NCBI RefSeq assembly: GCF_001482305.1
Contig: NZ_LOHP01000053.1
Location: 30,115-94,114, forward strand
Source: Leucobacter sp. G161
GTDB lineage: Bacteria > Actinomycetota > Actinomycetes > Actinomycetales > Microbacteriaceae
DNA length: 64,000 bases
Reading direction: 5' to 3'
Below are positions 51,651-61,375 of the stretch, piece after piece (position 1 is the first letter of the stretch; every line of letters starts with the position of its first letter). A program made the position numbers and the translations under genes. Below the pieces are notes generated by a model. That model was not told the DNA's origin. It made no database searches and saw only the letters and a program-made list of their open reading frames with translations.

Positions 51651-52403
51651 ATGAGTACCCAAAGTGTGGTGACCGCTATCCGCGTGATCGAAGCAGTCTC
51701 AGATGAGCAGCCGGTCGGGCTGTCTGAGCTCGCGCGCGAACTCGATGCGTCCAAAGCCACGGTGCTGCGTGCCCTCACGACCCTCGAGGGCTTGCGTTGG
51801 GTGGAGCAGAACGACTCAAGCAAGCTATGGTCGCTGACCGCGCACGCCTACGCTGTCGCGGTCAGAAGCGGCGCTATGAGTACCCTTCGAGACATTGCGA
51901 TCGCGCCGATGAACGCGCTACAGCTCGCAACGACCGAGACGGTGCACCTCGCGATTCCAGACGGGGACATTCTCATCCTTGCCGAGCGGCTGGACACGCC
52001 GCACGTGCTGCGCGCCTTCCTCCCGCTGGGGAGCAAGATCCCACTGCACGCCTCTGCCACCGGGCTCGCATACCTCGCCGCTGCGGAAGACGCGTATATT
52101 CACCGCTACTTCGAAAGCTCGCTCGACAGTGTCACGGAACGGACACTCACCGATCGCACTGTGCTTCTCGACGAGATCCGGGCCGTACGCGCCAGGGGGT
52201 ACTCGATCAACGAGGAGGGGCTGAGCACGGGAATCACGTCGCTCGGGGCGGCAATTCTCGGTCCCGGAGGGGACCCGCTCGGCAGCGTCTCAGTGTCCGG
52301 CCCGTCGAGCCGCATCGTCCCAGAGCGTTACGCGGAGTATGGTGCGGCCGTGCACGAGGCGGCCCGTGCGATTGGCCGCGCGGCCGCGCCGGGCGCGCGC
52401 TGA
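51651..52403 (+). CDS. IclR family transcriptional regulator
   Basis: This 250-residue regulator has an N-terminal winged helix (VGLSELARELDASKATVLRALTTLEGL) and a C-terminal effector domain (IPLHASATGLAYLAAAEDAYI, RARGYSINEEGLSTGITSLGAAILGPGGDPLGSVSVSGP) of the IclR type. It is divergent from the carrier/CoA-transferase/crotonase operon, and a clear palindrome lies between. It is very likely the regulator of that operon, responding to its organic-acid substrate. Confidence 0.88.
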   Translation: MSTQSVVTAIRVIEAVSDEQPVGLSELARELDASKATVLRALTTLEGLRWVEQNDSSKLWSLTAHAYAVAVRSGAMSTLRDIAIAPMNALQLATTETVHLAIPDGDILILAERLDTPHVLRAFLPLGSKIPLHASATGLAYLAAAEDAYIHRYFESSLDSVTERTLTDRTVLLDEIRAVRARGYSINEEGLSTGITSLGAAILGPGGDPLGSVSVSGPSSRIVPERYAEYGAAVHEAARAIGRAAAPGAR

Positions 52404-52448
52404 CCCCGCCGTGCTCGAACCGTGCCACAACATGGAAGAATGGAGCGC

Positions 52449-53744
52449 ATGGCTAACCCAGTGAACCCGCCGCGCGGCATGCGCGACTTCCTGCCCGCCG
52501 ACAAGGCCCGTCGCGAGCACGCGCTCGGAATCATCCGGGGCGTCTATCGCTCGCACGGCTTCGACGAGATCGAAACGCCCGTCGTCGAGGATCATGCGCG
52601 GCTGCATTCGGGCCTCGGGGGAGACAACGAGAAGCTGAGCTTCTCGATTCTCAAGCGCGGCATCAAACCGGAGGCGCTCGCCGCAGCTGTCGACGCCGGC
52701 GACCCCGAACAGCTTGCCGACCTCGGCCTGCGCTTCGATCTCACCGTGCCGCTCGCGCGCTTTTACGCGACGCACCGCGCAGAGCTGTCGCCCGTGTTCC
52801 GCTCGATCCAGATCGGGCCAGTGTGGCGCGCCGAGCGCCCGCAGAAGGGGCGCTACCGCCAGTTCGTACAGGCGGACATTGACATTATTGGCGAGTCCGG
52901 CGTCATCGCCGAGATCGAGCTCATCACCGCGACGTCGCAGGCGCTCGCGCAGCTCGGCCTCAAGGACTGCGTGATCCGCGTGAACGATCGACGGATCCTC
53001 TTCGGGCTGCTCGATCACTGCGGTTTCGCCGCAGAAGAGCAGGCTGGTGCGCTCATCACGATCGACAAGCTTGACAAGATCGGTGTCGACGGCGTGACCG
53101 CCGAGCTCGCCGAGACGAACGCCGCGGCCGCTGAGGCCATGCGTGCGATCCTCACGGGCGTTGACGCCGCGCTCGAAGCGGGCATCCCCGTGACCCGCGA
53201 GGCAATCGCGTCCGTGCTGCCCGCTGGCGCTGCCGAAGAGGGCGTCGCGAGCCTCGTCACGCTTGGCGAGGCGCTCGCCGGCGGCCTGCCGGAGGGCGTC
53301 GAGATCCGCTTCGATCCGACGCTCGTGCGTGGCATGGGCTACTACACCGGCACAATCTTCGAGATCGCGCACCCCGGATCCGGATCCTCCGTTGGTGGCG
53401 GCGGCCGCTACGACGGCATGATCGGCCGCTTCCTCGGCCAAGACGTGCCCGCCGTCGGGTTCTCCATCGGATTCGAGCGCGTCGTCGACCTCATCGAGGT
53501 CGACTCGAGCGCAGGCCCGGAGGCCGTCGCGCTCGTCGCCGACGCCGACGCGTCACTCGACGACCTCATGACGCTGAAGCGGGCCCTCGTCGCCGAGGGA
53601 TTGCGCGTGCGCCTCGAGAAGCGCCAGAAGAACATGAAGACGCTCGTCGCCCGGCTCGAAGCCGAGGGCTTCAGCCGCTTCGCGAACGTGCGCGCCGCAG
53701 TGCGCGACGTCACCGAACTCAGCTGGCGCGATCTCGGCGAGTAA
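52449..53744 (+). CDS. hisS: Histidyl-tRNA synthetase
   Basis: This 431-residue class II aminoacyl-tRNA synthetase charges tRNA-His. Motif 1 lies around PPRGMRDFLPADKARREHALG, motif 2 is RFDLTVPLARFYATH followed by GPVWRAERPQKGRYRQFVQADIDIIG, the His-specific loop is LVRGMGYYTGTIFEI, and motif 3 is GGGGRYDGMIGRF with SIGFERVVDL. The C-terminal anticodon-binding domain reaches the end. ATG at 52449 is preferred; ATG at 52440 is possible. Confidence 0.96.
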   Translation: MANPVNPPRGMRDFLPADKARREHALGIIRGVYRSHGFDEIETPVVEDHARLHSGLGGDNEKLSFSILKRGIKPEALAAAVDAGDPEQLADLGLRFDLTVPLARFYATHRAELSPVFRSIQIGPVWRAERPQKGRYRQFVQADIDIIGESGVIAEIELITATSQALAQLGLKDCVIRVNDRRILFGLLDHCGFAAEEQAGALITIDKLDKIGVDGVTAELAETNAAAAEAMRAILTGVDAALEAGIPVTREAIASVLPAGAAEEGVASLVTLGEALAGGLPEGVEIRFDPTLVRGMGYYTGTIFEIAHPGSGSSVGGGGRYDGMIGRFLGQDVPAVGFSIGFERVVDLIEVDSSAGPEAVALVADADASLDDLMTLKRALVAEGLRVRLEKRQKNMKTLVARLEAEGFSRFANVRAAVRDVTELSWRDLGE

Positions 53745-53752
53745 TGGCCTGA

Positions 53753-55120
<1,368 letters not shown>

Positions 55121-55147
55121 CCACACGCCGAAGCTGAGGAGTACACG

Positions 55148-55609
55148 GTGAAGCACTGGGGCGCAGACATCGCGGCGTGGGCCGCGAGTCTGCGCTTTAG
55201 TGTGTTCACCGTGGTCGTGGTCGTCTCGGTCATTGCCGGGGCGTTCATTCTCAGCCCAAACATCTCGACGTTCGTGCAGCAGCAGCGCGAGATCACCCAG
55301 TTGCGTGAGAGCGTGCGGCAGCACCGTGAGGCGGTCGAGGAGATCGACGCTGAGCGCTCACGCTGGAAAGATCCGGCGTATGTTCGCGCCCAGGCTCGCG
55401 ATCGACTCTCGTACGTGTTGCCTGGCGAAACCCAGCTGAGCATCATTTCCGATGTGGTGCTCCCCGTCGAGTCTCAAGAGCAGACGAGCAAGGACTTGAC
55501 GCACGTCGAACGTAACTGGGCGAAGGACCTGGTTGGTTCCGTGATCGCCTCAGGTACTGCAGTTCCCGATACCCCCACCGAAGACGAAGCCGCAAGGAGC
55601 ACGAAGTGA
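55148..55609 (+). CDS. FtsB/DivIC-type septum formation initiator
   Basis: This 153-residue bitopic protein has one transmembrane helix (about residues 19-40), then an extracytoplasmic coiled coil (QQQREITQLRESVRQHREAVEEIDAERSRWKDPAYVRAQARDRLSYVLPGE) that is the FtsB/DivIC signature, then a disordered tail. It helps assemble the divisome with FtsQ and FtsL. The GTG start has GAGGAG upstream. The stop overlaps the DUF501 start. Confidence 0.9.
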   Translation: MKHWGADIAAWAASLRFSVFTVVVVVSVIAGAFILSPNISTFVQQQREITQLRESVRQHREAVEEIDAERSRWKDPAYVRAQARDRLSYVLPGETQLSIISDVVLPVESQEQTSKDLTHVERNWAKDLVGSVIASGTAVPDTPTEDEAARSTK

Positions 55610-56088
55610 CCCGGCCCCCATTCCCCGCACCGACACCCGAGGACATCGCGGCGGTGAGCGACCAGCTTGGCCGTGAAGCACGAGGCGTCGTTGGAATCGC
55701 AGCGCGCGCGTCCGACGGCAGCCCGACCGTTGTCGCGACGTCACCGCGGCTCCCTGACGGCTCGCCGTTTCCGACGTTCTACTACCTGTCGCATCCCGAG
55801 GTCGTTGCAGCTGCGTCGCGGCTTGAAGCTGTCGGGATGATGGTCGAATTCAATGAGATGCTCGCCGAAGACGAGGAGCTCCGCGCCGCATACGCGCGTG
55901 CTCACGAGCAGTACATCGCTGACCGTGACTCGGTCGGCGAGGTGCCTGAGCTCGCCGGAATTAGCGCCGGCGGCATGCCCACCCGCGTGAAGTGCCTGCA
56001 CGCCCTGATTGGGCACGCCCTCGCGGCGGGGCCCGGGGTGAACCCGATTGGCGATCTTGCGCTCGAGCGTTCCGGTTGGGGTGTATAA
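55606..56088 (+). CDS. DUF501 family protein
   Basis: This 160-residue protein has the DUF501 features: DIAAVSDQLGREARGVVGIAARA, SPFPTFYYLSHPEV, VEFNEMLAEDEELRAAYARAHEQYI and GMPTRVKCLHALIGHALAAGPGVNPIGD. The Cys and two His in VKCLHALIGH are invariant-looking and could bind a metal. It is coupled to the FtsB-like gene (GTGA overlap). In many actinobacteria it sits between ftsB-like and exopolyphosphatase genes. Function unknown. Confidence 0.88.
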   Translation: MTRPPFPAPTPEDIAAVSDQLGREARGVVGIAARASDGSPTVVATSPRLPDGSPFPTFYYLSHPEVVAAASRLEAVGMMVEFNEMLAEDEELRAAYARAHEQYIADRDSVGEVPELAGISAGGMPTRVKCLHALIGHALAAGPGVNPIGDLALERSGWGV

Positions 56089-56297
56089 CCGCGCATATCG
56101 TGCGGAATGAGTGAAATTCACTCGTAGAATCATCGGTTTGGGTGCGCCAACTCGACGTTTGTGACGATCTGCAGCAACTTTGCAGGTAGGGTGTACTGGG
56201 TTGGGTGAATGTTGCCCAGCAGGCTTCCCGCGCGACGTGCGGGCGCACCCTGCACCCTGCAATTTGTGCATATTTGAGCATTCAAGGAGATCGCTTC

Positions 56298-57638
56298 GTG
56301 GCGAAGAAGATTCTGATCGTCGGCGGCGGATACGCCGGCTTCTACACCGCATGGAAGCTCGAGAAGCTGCTCCGCTCGGGCGAGGCAGAGGTCACCATTG
56401 TTGACCCGCTGCCCTACATGGCGTACCTGCCGTTCCTTCCCGAGGTGGCTGCTGGCTCGATCGAGCCCCGACACGCAGTTGTTGCGCGTCGCCGCCACCT
56501 GAAGAAGACCGCGAACATCGCCGGCAAGGTGACTGGCATTTCGCACGCAACGAAGACGGCGACCATCACGCCGACCGTGGGCGAGGCGTACGATTTTGAG
56601 TATGACCAGATCGTCATCACGACCGGTTCGGTCTCGCGCACCTTCCCGATCCCGGGAATCGCGGACCTCGCGATCGGTATGAAGACCATCGAAGAGGCAG
56701 TCGCGATCCGCGACCGCATGGTGGGCAACTTCGAGCGCGCAGCGTCGCTGCCCAAGGACTCGGCTGAGCGCGCACGTCTGCTCACCGTCACTGTCGTTGG
56801 CGGCGGCTTCGCAGGCATCGAGTCGGTTGCCGAGCTCCGCTCGTTCGCGACCGCGCTGCTGCGCCGCTACCCGGAGATCACCTTCGACGAGACGAAGTTC
56901 CACCTCGTCGAGGCAATGGGCCGCATCATGCCCGAGGTCACCGAGGGGCTCGCTGACTGGGTCGTCAAGGACCAGACCCGTCGCGGCGTCGACATTCACC
57001 TCGACACGCAGCTCTCCAGCGCTGAGGGCGGCCACATCGAGCTGTCGACCGGCGAGAAGTACGAGTCGGACCTCATCGTCTGGACCGCTGGCGTGATGCC
57101 CCGTCCGTTCCTGAAGGGCACCGATCTTCCCATCGGCGGGCGCGGCCACGTGGTCGGCACCCCGTCGCTGCGTGTTGCGACCGAAGACGGCGACATCGTC
57201 GAGGGCGCTTGGACCGCGGGCGACACCTCGCAGGTCCCCGATATCTCCTCGACCCCCGGCCCCGGCGGCTTCTGCGTTCCGAACGCACAGCACGCAGTCC
57301 GCCAGGGCAAGCTCCTCGCAAAGAACATCGTGGCGACGCTGCGTGGCGAGGGTGTTCACGAGTACAACCACAAGAACGCCGGCGCTGTTGCTGGTCTCGG
57401 CATGAACACCGGTGTGTTCCGCTCGGGCAACTTCACGCTGAAGGGCTACGTCGCGTGGCTCGCACACCGCTTCTACCACGGCCTTGCAATCCCGACGTGG
57501 GAGCGCAAGTGGCGTGTATTCGGTGGCTGGGTTGGGCACTTCTTCCTCGGCCGCGACATCGTGAACATCGAGGCAGTGACCGAGCCGCGTGCGATCTTCG
57601 AAGAGTTCGCTTCGCGTCCGCGCCCCGCTGCTGACTAA
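56298..57638 (+). CDS. ndh: NADH dehydrogenase type II (NDH-2)
   Basis: This 446-residue two-dinucleotide-binding flavoprotein has FAD motif KILIVGGGYAGFYTAWKLEK at residues 3-22, NADH motif VTVVGGGFAGIESVAEL, and GDTSQVPD in the second FAD-binding stretch. It passes electrons from NADH to quinone without pumping protons. The C-terminal amphipathic part (WLAHRFYHGLAIPTWERKWRVFGGWVGHFFLG) docks the enzyme on the membrane. The GTG start is placed at AAGGAGA; the 209-base region upstream contains no gene, but has AACTTTGCA (56176-56184) next to a TAGGGT -10-like element. Confidence 0.92.
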   Translation: MAKKILIVGGGYAGFYTAWKLEKLLRSGEAEVTIVDPLPYMAYLPFLPEVAAGSIEPRHAVVARRRHLKKTANIAGKVTGISHATKTATITPTVGEAYDFEYDQIVITTGSVSRTFPIPGIADLAIGMKTIEEAVAIRDRMVGNFERAASLPKDSAERARLLTVTVVGGGFAGIESVAELRSFATALLRRYPEITFDETKFHLVEAMGRIMPEVTEGLADWVVKDQTRRGVDIHLDTQLSSAEGGHIELSTGEKYESDLIVWTAGVMPRPFLKGTDLPIGGRGHVVGTPSLRVATEDGDIVEGAWTAGDTSQVPDISSTPGPGGFCVPNAQHAVRQGKLLAKNIVATLRGEGVHEYNHKNAGAVAGLGMNTGVFRSGNFTLKGYVAWLAHRFYHGLAIPTWERKWRVFGGWVGHFFLGRDIVNIEAVTEPRAIFEEFASRPRPAAD

Positions 57639-57650
57639 CAGCTGCTCAAA

Positions 57651-57695
57651 CGAAAAGGCCGCGGTGGATCCTGATGGATCCCCGCGGCCTTTTCG
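57651..57695. terminator. Bidirectional terminator after ndh
   Basis: CGAAAAGGCCGCGG and CCGCGGCCTTTTCG pair perfectly; inside, GGATCC pairs with GGATCC around a TGAT loop with one bulged T. T-runs lie on both strands, and it stands between ndh and the convergent RamB-like gene. Confidence 0.9.
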
Positions 57696-57731
57696 CGTCC
57701 CTGCCGCGCCGGCGCCCTGGCCAGTGCGGAG

Positions 57732-59201
57732 CTACATCGCGGGAGCGTGCTTCGAGAGGAACTCGTACATCGATGTATCGTCGACTCCGGGGAACGTGCC
57801 GGTTGGCAGCGGTGAGAGCACGTGCTGGTGCATGCGTGCGCTCGGCCAGGCCTTTCCTTCCCAGCGCTCACGGAGCGCCGGCGGAGCCGTGCGGCAGCAG
57901 GACTCGTCGGGGCACGTGGATCGCCTACGAACCTGGGTGTCGCGTCCGCGGAACCACCGCGCATCATCGAATTGCACGCCACAGGCAATGGCGAACGGGC
58001 CGAGCTCGGCGTCACCGGGCTGCACGCTCGACCAGTAGGTCCCGTTGGGTGTGGCCGTGAACTGATAAAACTCGCTCGTGCGGTTCTGCCGGTTGAACGC
58101 GGTTCGTCCACCCCACTTCGCGCAGAGCAGTTCTCCCTCAATCGCACCGCCCTCGTCCACGGGGAAGGGGAGCCCATCATTCTCGTATCCGCGAACGAGG
58201 GTGCCAGCTCCGTCGGTGCGGTAGTGATGCACGCGGAGGTCGAGGTGTCTGGTGGCGAGGTTTGTGAACCGGTGTGCCGCGGCCTCGTGGGTAACGCCGA
58301 ACGCGTCGCGGAGATCCTCGATCGCGAGATTCCGATCGCGTTTGGCCTGCTGGAGGTACTCAACTGCCCCATCCTCAGGGAGCAGGCAAGCGGCTGCGAA
58401 ATAGTTGATCTGCAGGCGCTGTTCGAGAAATTGGGCGTAACTTTGCGGCTCGGAGTGCCCAAGCACCCGGTGCGCCATCGCCTGAAGTGCTAGTGACCGC
58501 AGTCCGTGCCCCCCGGGAATGGAGGTTGGCGGCAGATAGATGCGCCCATTGTCGAGGTCGGTGATGCTTCGCGTGTTCGGTGGGAGATCGTCAACGAAGA
58601 TCAGCGTGAATCCGAGAATTTCGGCGAGAATTGCGACATCGCGGTGCGTGACGGCGCCCACGGTGTGGCCAATCCGTCCCATGAGCTCCGTCGCGATCCG
58701 TTCGATGTCGGGGAGGTAATTATCGAGCTCCTGCATCTTCATCCGAATCGACGTATTCGCGCGTCGCGCTTCCTCAGAAGTTGTCGCCGCGGCGCGGGTG
58801 CGACGTGCGAGTTCGCGGTGTAGGCCAATGAGCGCCTCAAGCGTGTCATCGTTGAGCGCGCGTGGCGAGCGGATCCGGGGGAGCCCGAGCTGCTCGTATC
58901 CCGGGGTGCTTTGGGCTCGCTCGAGTTCGATCTCGAGCTCACTGCGCCGGTCGGGAGCATCCGCGTTGAGGAGATCACCCGCGTCGATGTTGAGCGCCCT
59001 GGCGATGGACTGGATCAGCGTGAGTTTCGGTTCGCGCTTTCCGTTCTCGATGAGTGACAACTGGCTGGCGACAACACCGACACGGGAACCGAGCTGTTCG
59101 AGGGTGAGACCCGCCTCGGTGCGGAAGTGGCGCAGTCGTTTGCCGAGCACCAAACGGTCGATCGTGGCGGCACTGAGGGAGGGTACAGAAACCTGAGGCA
59201 T
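57732..59201 (-). CDS. ramB: RamB-like regulator (XRE + IrrE-like + short-chain-acyl domain)
   Basis: This 489-residue regulator has an N-terminal XRE helix-turn-helix (FRTEAGLTLEQLGSRVGVVASQLSLIENGKREP, residues about 27-60) and a central IrrE/DUF955-like domain (LQAMAHRVLGH where the metalloprotease form has HExxH, so metal binding is probably lost). The C-terminal DUF2083-type domain includes a Cys cluster, CPDESCCR. This is the RamB/PrpR architecture; RamB represses acetate-utilisation genes in Corynebacterium. It is divergent from pckG. The start at 59201 has TATAGT only six bases upstream, implying a leaderless message. Confidence 0.85.
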   Translation of the reverse strand: MPQVSVPSLSAATIDRLVLGKRLRHFRTEAGLTLEQLGSRVGVVASQLSLIENGKREPKLTLIQSIARALNIDAGDLLNADAPDRRSELEIELERAQSTPGYEQLGLPRIRSPRALNDDTLEALIGLHRELARRTRAAATTSEEARRANTSIRMKMQELDNYLPDIERIATELMGRIGHTVGAVTHRDVAILAEILGFTLIFVDDLPPNTRSITDLDNGRIYLPPTSIPGGHGLRSLALQAMAHRVLGHSEPQSYAQFLEQRLQINYFAAACLLPEDGAVEYLQQAKRDRNLAIEDLRDAFGVTHEAAAHRFTNLATRHLDLRVHHYRTDGAGTLVRGYENDGLPFPVDEGGAIEGELLCAKWGGRTAFNRQNRTSEFYQFTATPNGTYWSSVQPGDAELGPFAIACGVQFDDARWFRGRDTQVRRRSTCPDESCCRTAPPALRERWEGKAWPSARMHQHVLSPLPTGTFPGVDDTSMYEFLSKHAPAM

Positions 59202-59207
59202 AATTTG

Positions 59208-59213
59208 ACTATA
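59208..59213 (-). promoter_or_regulatory. -10 element for a leaderless ramB message
   Basis: On the minus strand TATAGT is followed by CAAATT and then the ATG, which places the expected transcription start on the A of the start codon. The -35 region is weak (TGTCAA with 18 bases spacing). Confidence 0.45.
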
Positions 59214-59325
59214 TGGCAAGAAGTTGAGAAATTGACAGCCTGTTTGGTAATTGTTTACCCGAAACGACGGCCAGAATAGGAATACAAGCCAACTTCGACG
59301 GCACCACTAGGGAGAATCCGTAGGC

Positions 59326-61161
59326 ATGAGCAACACAACCCTCGCTTCGATCGCTGAGCTCGTACGCGAGAGCGCTACCACCACCAACCCCGAGATCCTG
59401 CAGTGGGTCACCGAGGTAGCCGAGCTTACTCGGCCCGATTCTATTTATTGGTGCGACGGCTCGCAGGACGAGTGGAACCGCATCACGAGCGAAATGGTTG
59501 AGTCGGGATCGCTGATCGCCCTCAACAAGAACCTTCGGCCCGGCAGCTTCCTCGCCCGGTCGAACCCGAGCGACGTTGCGCGTGTAGAAGATCGCACGTT
59601 CATCTGCTCGGAGAACGAAGCTGACGCAGGCCCCACGAACAACTGGGTCGCTCCAGACGCGATGCGCGCTGAGCTCATGCCCAAGTTCGAGGGCTCGATG
59701 CGCGGCCGCACGATGTACGTCGTGCCGTTCTCCATGGGCCCCGTCGGTGGCGCGATCACCCAGCTGGGTGTCGAGATCACCGATTCACCCTATGCAGTGC
59801 TCAACATGCGGATCATGACGCGCATGGGGCAGGCCGCACTCGACGGCATCGTGCCCGGGAGCGAGTGGGTACGCACCGTGCACTCGGTCGGCGCACCGCT
59901 CGTTGACGGCGCGGAAGACGTCGCGTGGCCCTGCAACGACCTGAAGTACATCACGCACTTCCCCGAGACCCTCGAGGTCTGGTCGTACGGCTCGGGCTAC
60001 GGCGGAAACGCACTGCTCTCGAAGAAGTGCTTCGCGCTGCGCATCGCCTCCGTCATGGGCAAGAACGAGGGCTGGCTTGCCGAGCACATGCTGCTCCTCA
60101 AGCTCACGAACACCGAGACTGGCAAGGACTACCACCTGTCAGCTGCGTTCCCCTCGGCCTGCGGCAAGACAACCCTCGCGATGCTCCAGCCGACCATTCC
60201 CGGCTGGAAGGTTGAGACCATCGGCGACGACATTGCATGGCTCCGCCCCGGCAGCGACGGTCGTCTGTACGCGATCAACCCCGAGGCCGGCTTCTTCGGC
60301 GTGGCTCCCGGCACCGGCGAGACCACGAACCCGGTGGCAATGGATACCCTCTGGGGCAACACGGTCTTCACGAACGTTGCACTGACCGATGACGGCGATG
60401 TGTGGTGGGAAGGCATGACGGACGCGGTCCCGTCGCACCTCACCGATTGGCAGGGTAACGACTGGACTCCTGAGTCGGGCCGCCCCGCTGCGCACCCGAA
60501 CTCGCGGTTCACCGTGCCGATCCAGCAGACCCCGACGCTCGCCGATGACTGGTTCGAGCACGACGGTGTCCCGCTCGACGCGATCCTCTTCGGCGGACGC
60601 CGCGCAACCAACGTCCCGCTCGTCGCGCAGTCGCGCTCATGGAACCACGGCGTCTTCATGGGCGCCACGATCTCCTCGGAGAAGACGGCAGCCCAGGAGG
60701 GTACCGTCGGCGAGCTGCGCCGCGACCCGTTCGCGATGCTGCCGTTCTGCGGCTACAACATGGCCGACTACTGGGGCCACTGGCTCGAGATGGGCGAAAA
60801 GCTCGGCGACAAGGCTCCGAAGATCTTCCAGGTGAACTGGTTCCGCAAGGGCGACGACGGCCGCTTCCTGTGGCCTGGTTTCGGCGATAACTCGCGTGTC
60901 ATCGACTGGGTGATCCGCAGTGTTGAGGGCGAGTACGAAGGGCGCGAGACTCCGATCGGCATCGTGCCTGCCGACGGTCAGCTGAACCTCGACGGCATCG
61001 AAGAGGTCGCACAGGATCTTGACGAGATTTTCGACATCGACCCGAAGTCGTGGCTCGCAGAGGCCGACCTCACCGAGGAGTTCTTCGCGCAGTTCGGTGA
61101 CCGCCTGCCCGCAGCTCTGAACGCAGAGCTCGAGGGGTTGCGCAACCGCCTGGGCGCGTAA
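59326..61161 (+). CDS. pckG: GTP-dependent phosphoenolpyruvate carboxykinase
   Basis: This 611-residue enzyme converts oxaloacetate and GTP to PEP, the entry step of gluconeogenesis. Motifs are [15 protein letters not shown] at the N-terminus, the P-loop with its active Cys [13 protein letters not shown] (about residues 274-286), [21 protein letters not shown] and [11 protein letters not shown]. Growth on acetate, propionate or lactate needs this step, which fits the RamA/RamB-type regulators and carboxylate genes around it. GGGAGAA lies ten bases upstream of the ATG. A TTGACA at 59232-59237 may be part of its promoter. Confidence 0.96.
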   Translation: MSNTTLASIAELVRESATTTNPEILQWVTEVAELTRPDSIYWCDGSQDEWNRITSEMVESGSLIALNKNLRPGSFLARSNPSDVARVEDRTFICSENEADAGPTNNWVAPDAMRAELMPKFEGSMRGRTMYVVPFSMGPVGGAITQLGVEITDSPYAVLNMRIMTRMGQAALDGIVPGSEWVRTVHSVGAPLVDGAEDVAWPCNDLKYITHFPETLEVWSYGSGYGGNALLSKKCFALRIASVMGKNEGWLAEHMLLLKLTNTETGKDYHLSAAFPSACGKTTLAMLQPTIPGWKVETIGDDIAWLRPGSDGRLYAINPEAGFFGVAPGTGETTNPVAMDTLWGNTVFTNVALTDDGDVWWEGMTDAVPSHLTDWQGNDWTPESGRPAAHPNSRFTVPIQQTPTLADDWFEHDGVPLDAILFGGRRATNVPLVAQSRSWNHGVFMGATISSEKTAAQEGTVGELRRDPFAMLPFCGYNMADYWGHWLEMGEKLGDKAPKIFQVNWFRKGDDGRFLWPGFGDNSRVIDWVIRSVEGEYEGRETPIGIVPADGQLNLDGIEEVAQDLDEIFDIDPKSWLAEADLTEEFFAQFGDRLPAALNAELEGLRNRLGA

Positions 61162-61177
61162 CCACTTCCGTGAGCAC

Positions 61178-61228
61178 GAGCTCCGGCGCGGTGCGAGATC
61201 TCTGGATCTCCGCACGGCGCCGGAGCTC
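61178..61228 (+). terminator. Terminator after pckG
   Basis: GAGCTCCGGCGC and GCGCCGGAGCTC form a perfect 12-base outer stem with an inner GTGCG-AGATC/GATCT-CCGCAC stem and a T-rich tail (TTCTCGTT). It separates pckG from the tRNA gene. Confidence 0.8.
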
Positions 61229-61279
61229 TTCTCGTTGCTGGCGCGCGAGAGGCGCCCCGGCTGTGGGAAGATTGAACAG

Positions 61280-61353
61280 CCCCCTATAGCCCAACTGGCA
61301 GAGGCAGGAGACTTAAAATCTCTTCAGTCAGGGTTCGAATCCCTGTGGGGGGA
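61280..61353 (+). tRNA. tRNA with anticodon TAA (Leu by anticodon), short variable loop
   Basis: A full cloverleaf can be drawn. The acceptor stem is CCCCCTA/TGGGGGG, the D stem GCC/GGC with a GG in the loop, and the anticodon stem GGAGA/TCTCT carries loop CTTAAAA (anticodon TAA). The variable loop is only five bases (TCAGT), the T arm is CAGGG-TTCGAAT-CCCTG, and the discriminator is A; no CCA is encoded. UAA reads the leucine codon UUA. Normal bacterial tRNA-Leu has a long variable arm, so this class I shape is unusual. It starts with C rather than G. Confidence 0.85.
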
Positions 61354-61375
61354 CTGCGCGCGGGCCGCCGAGCGG

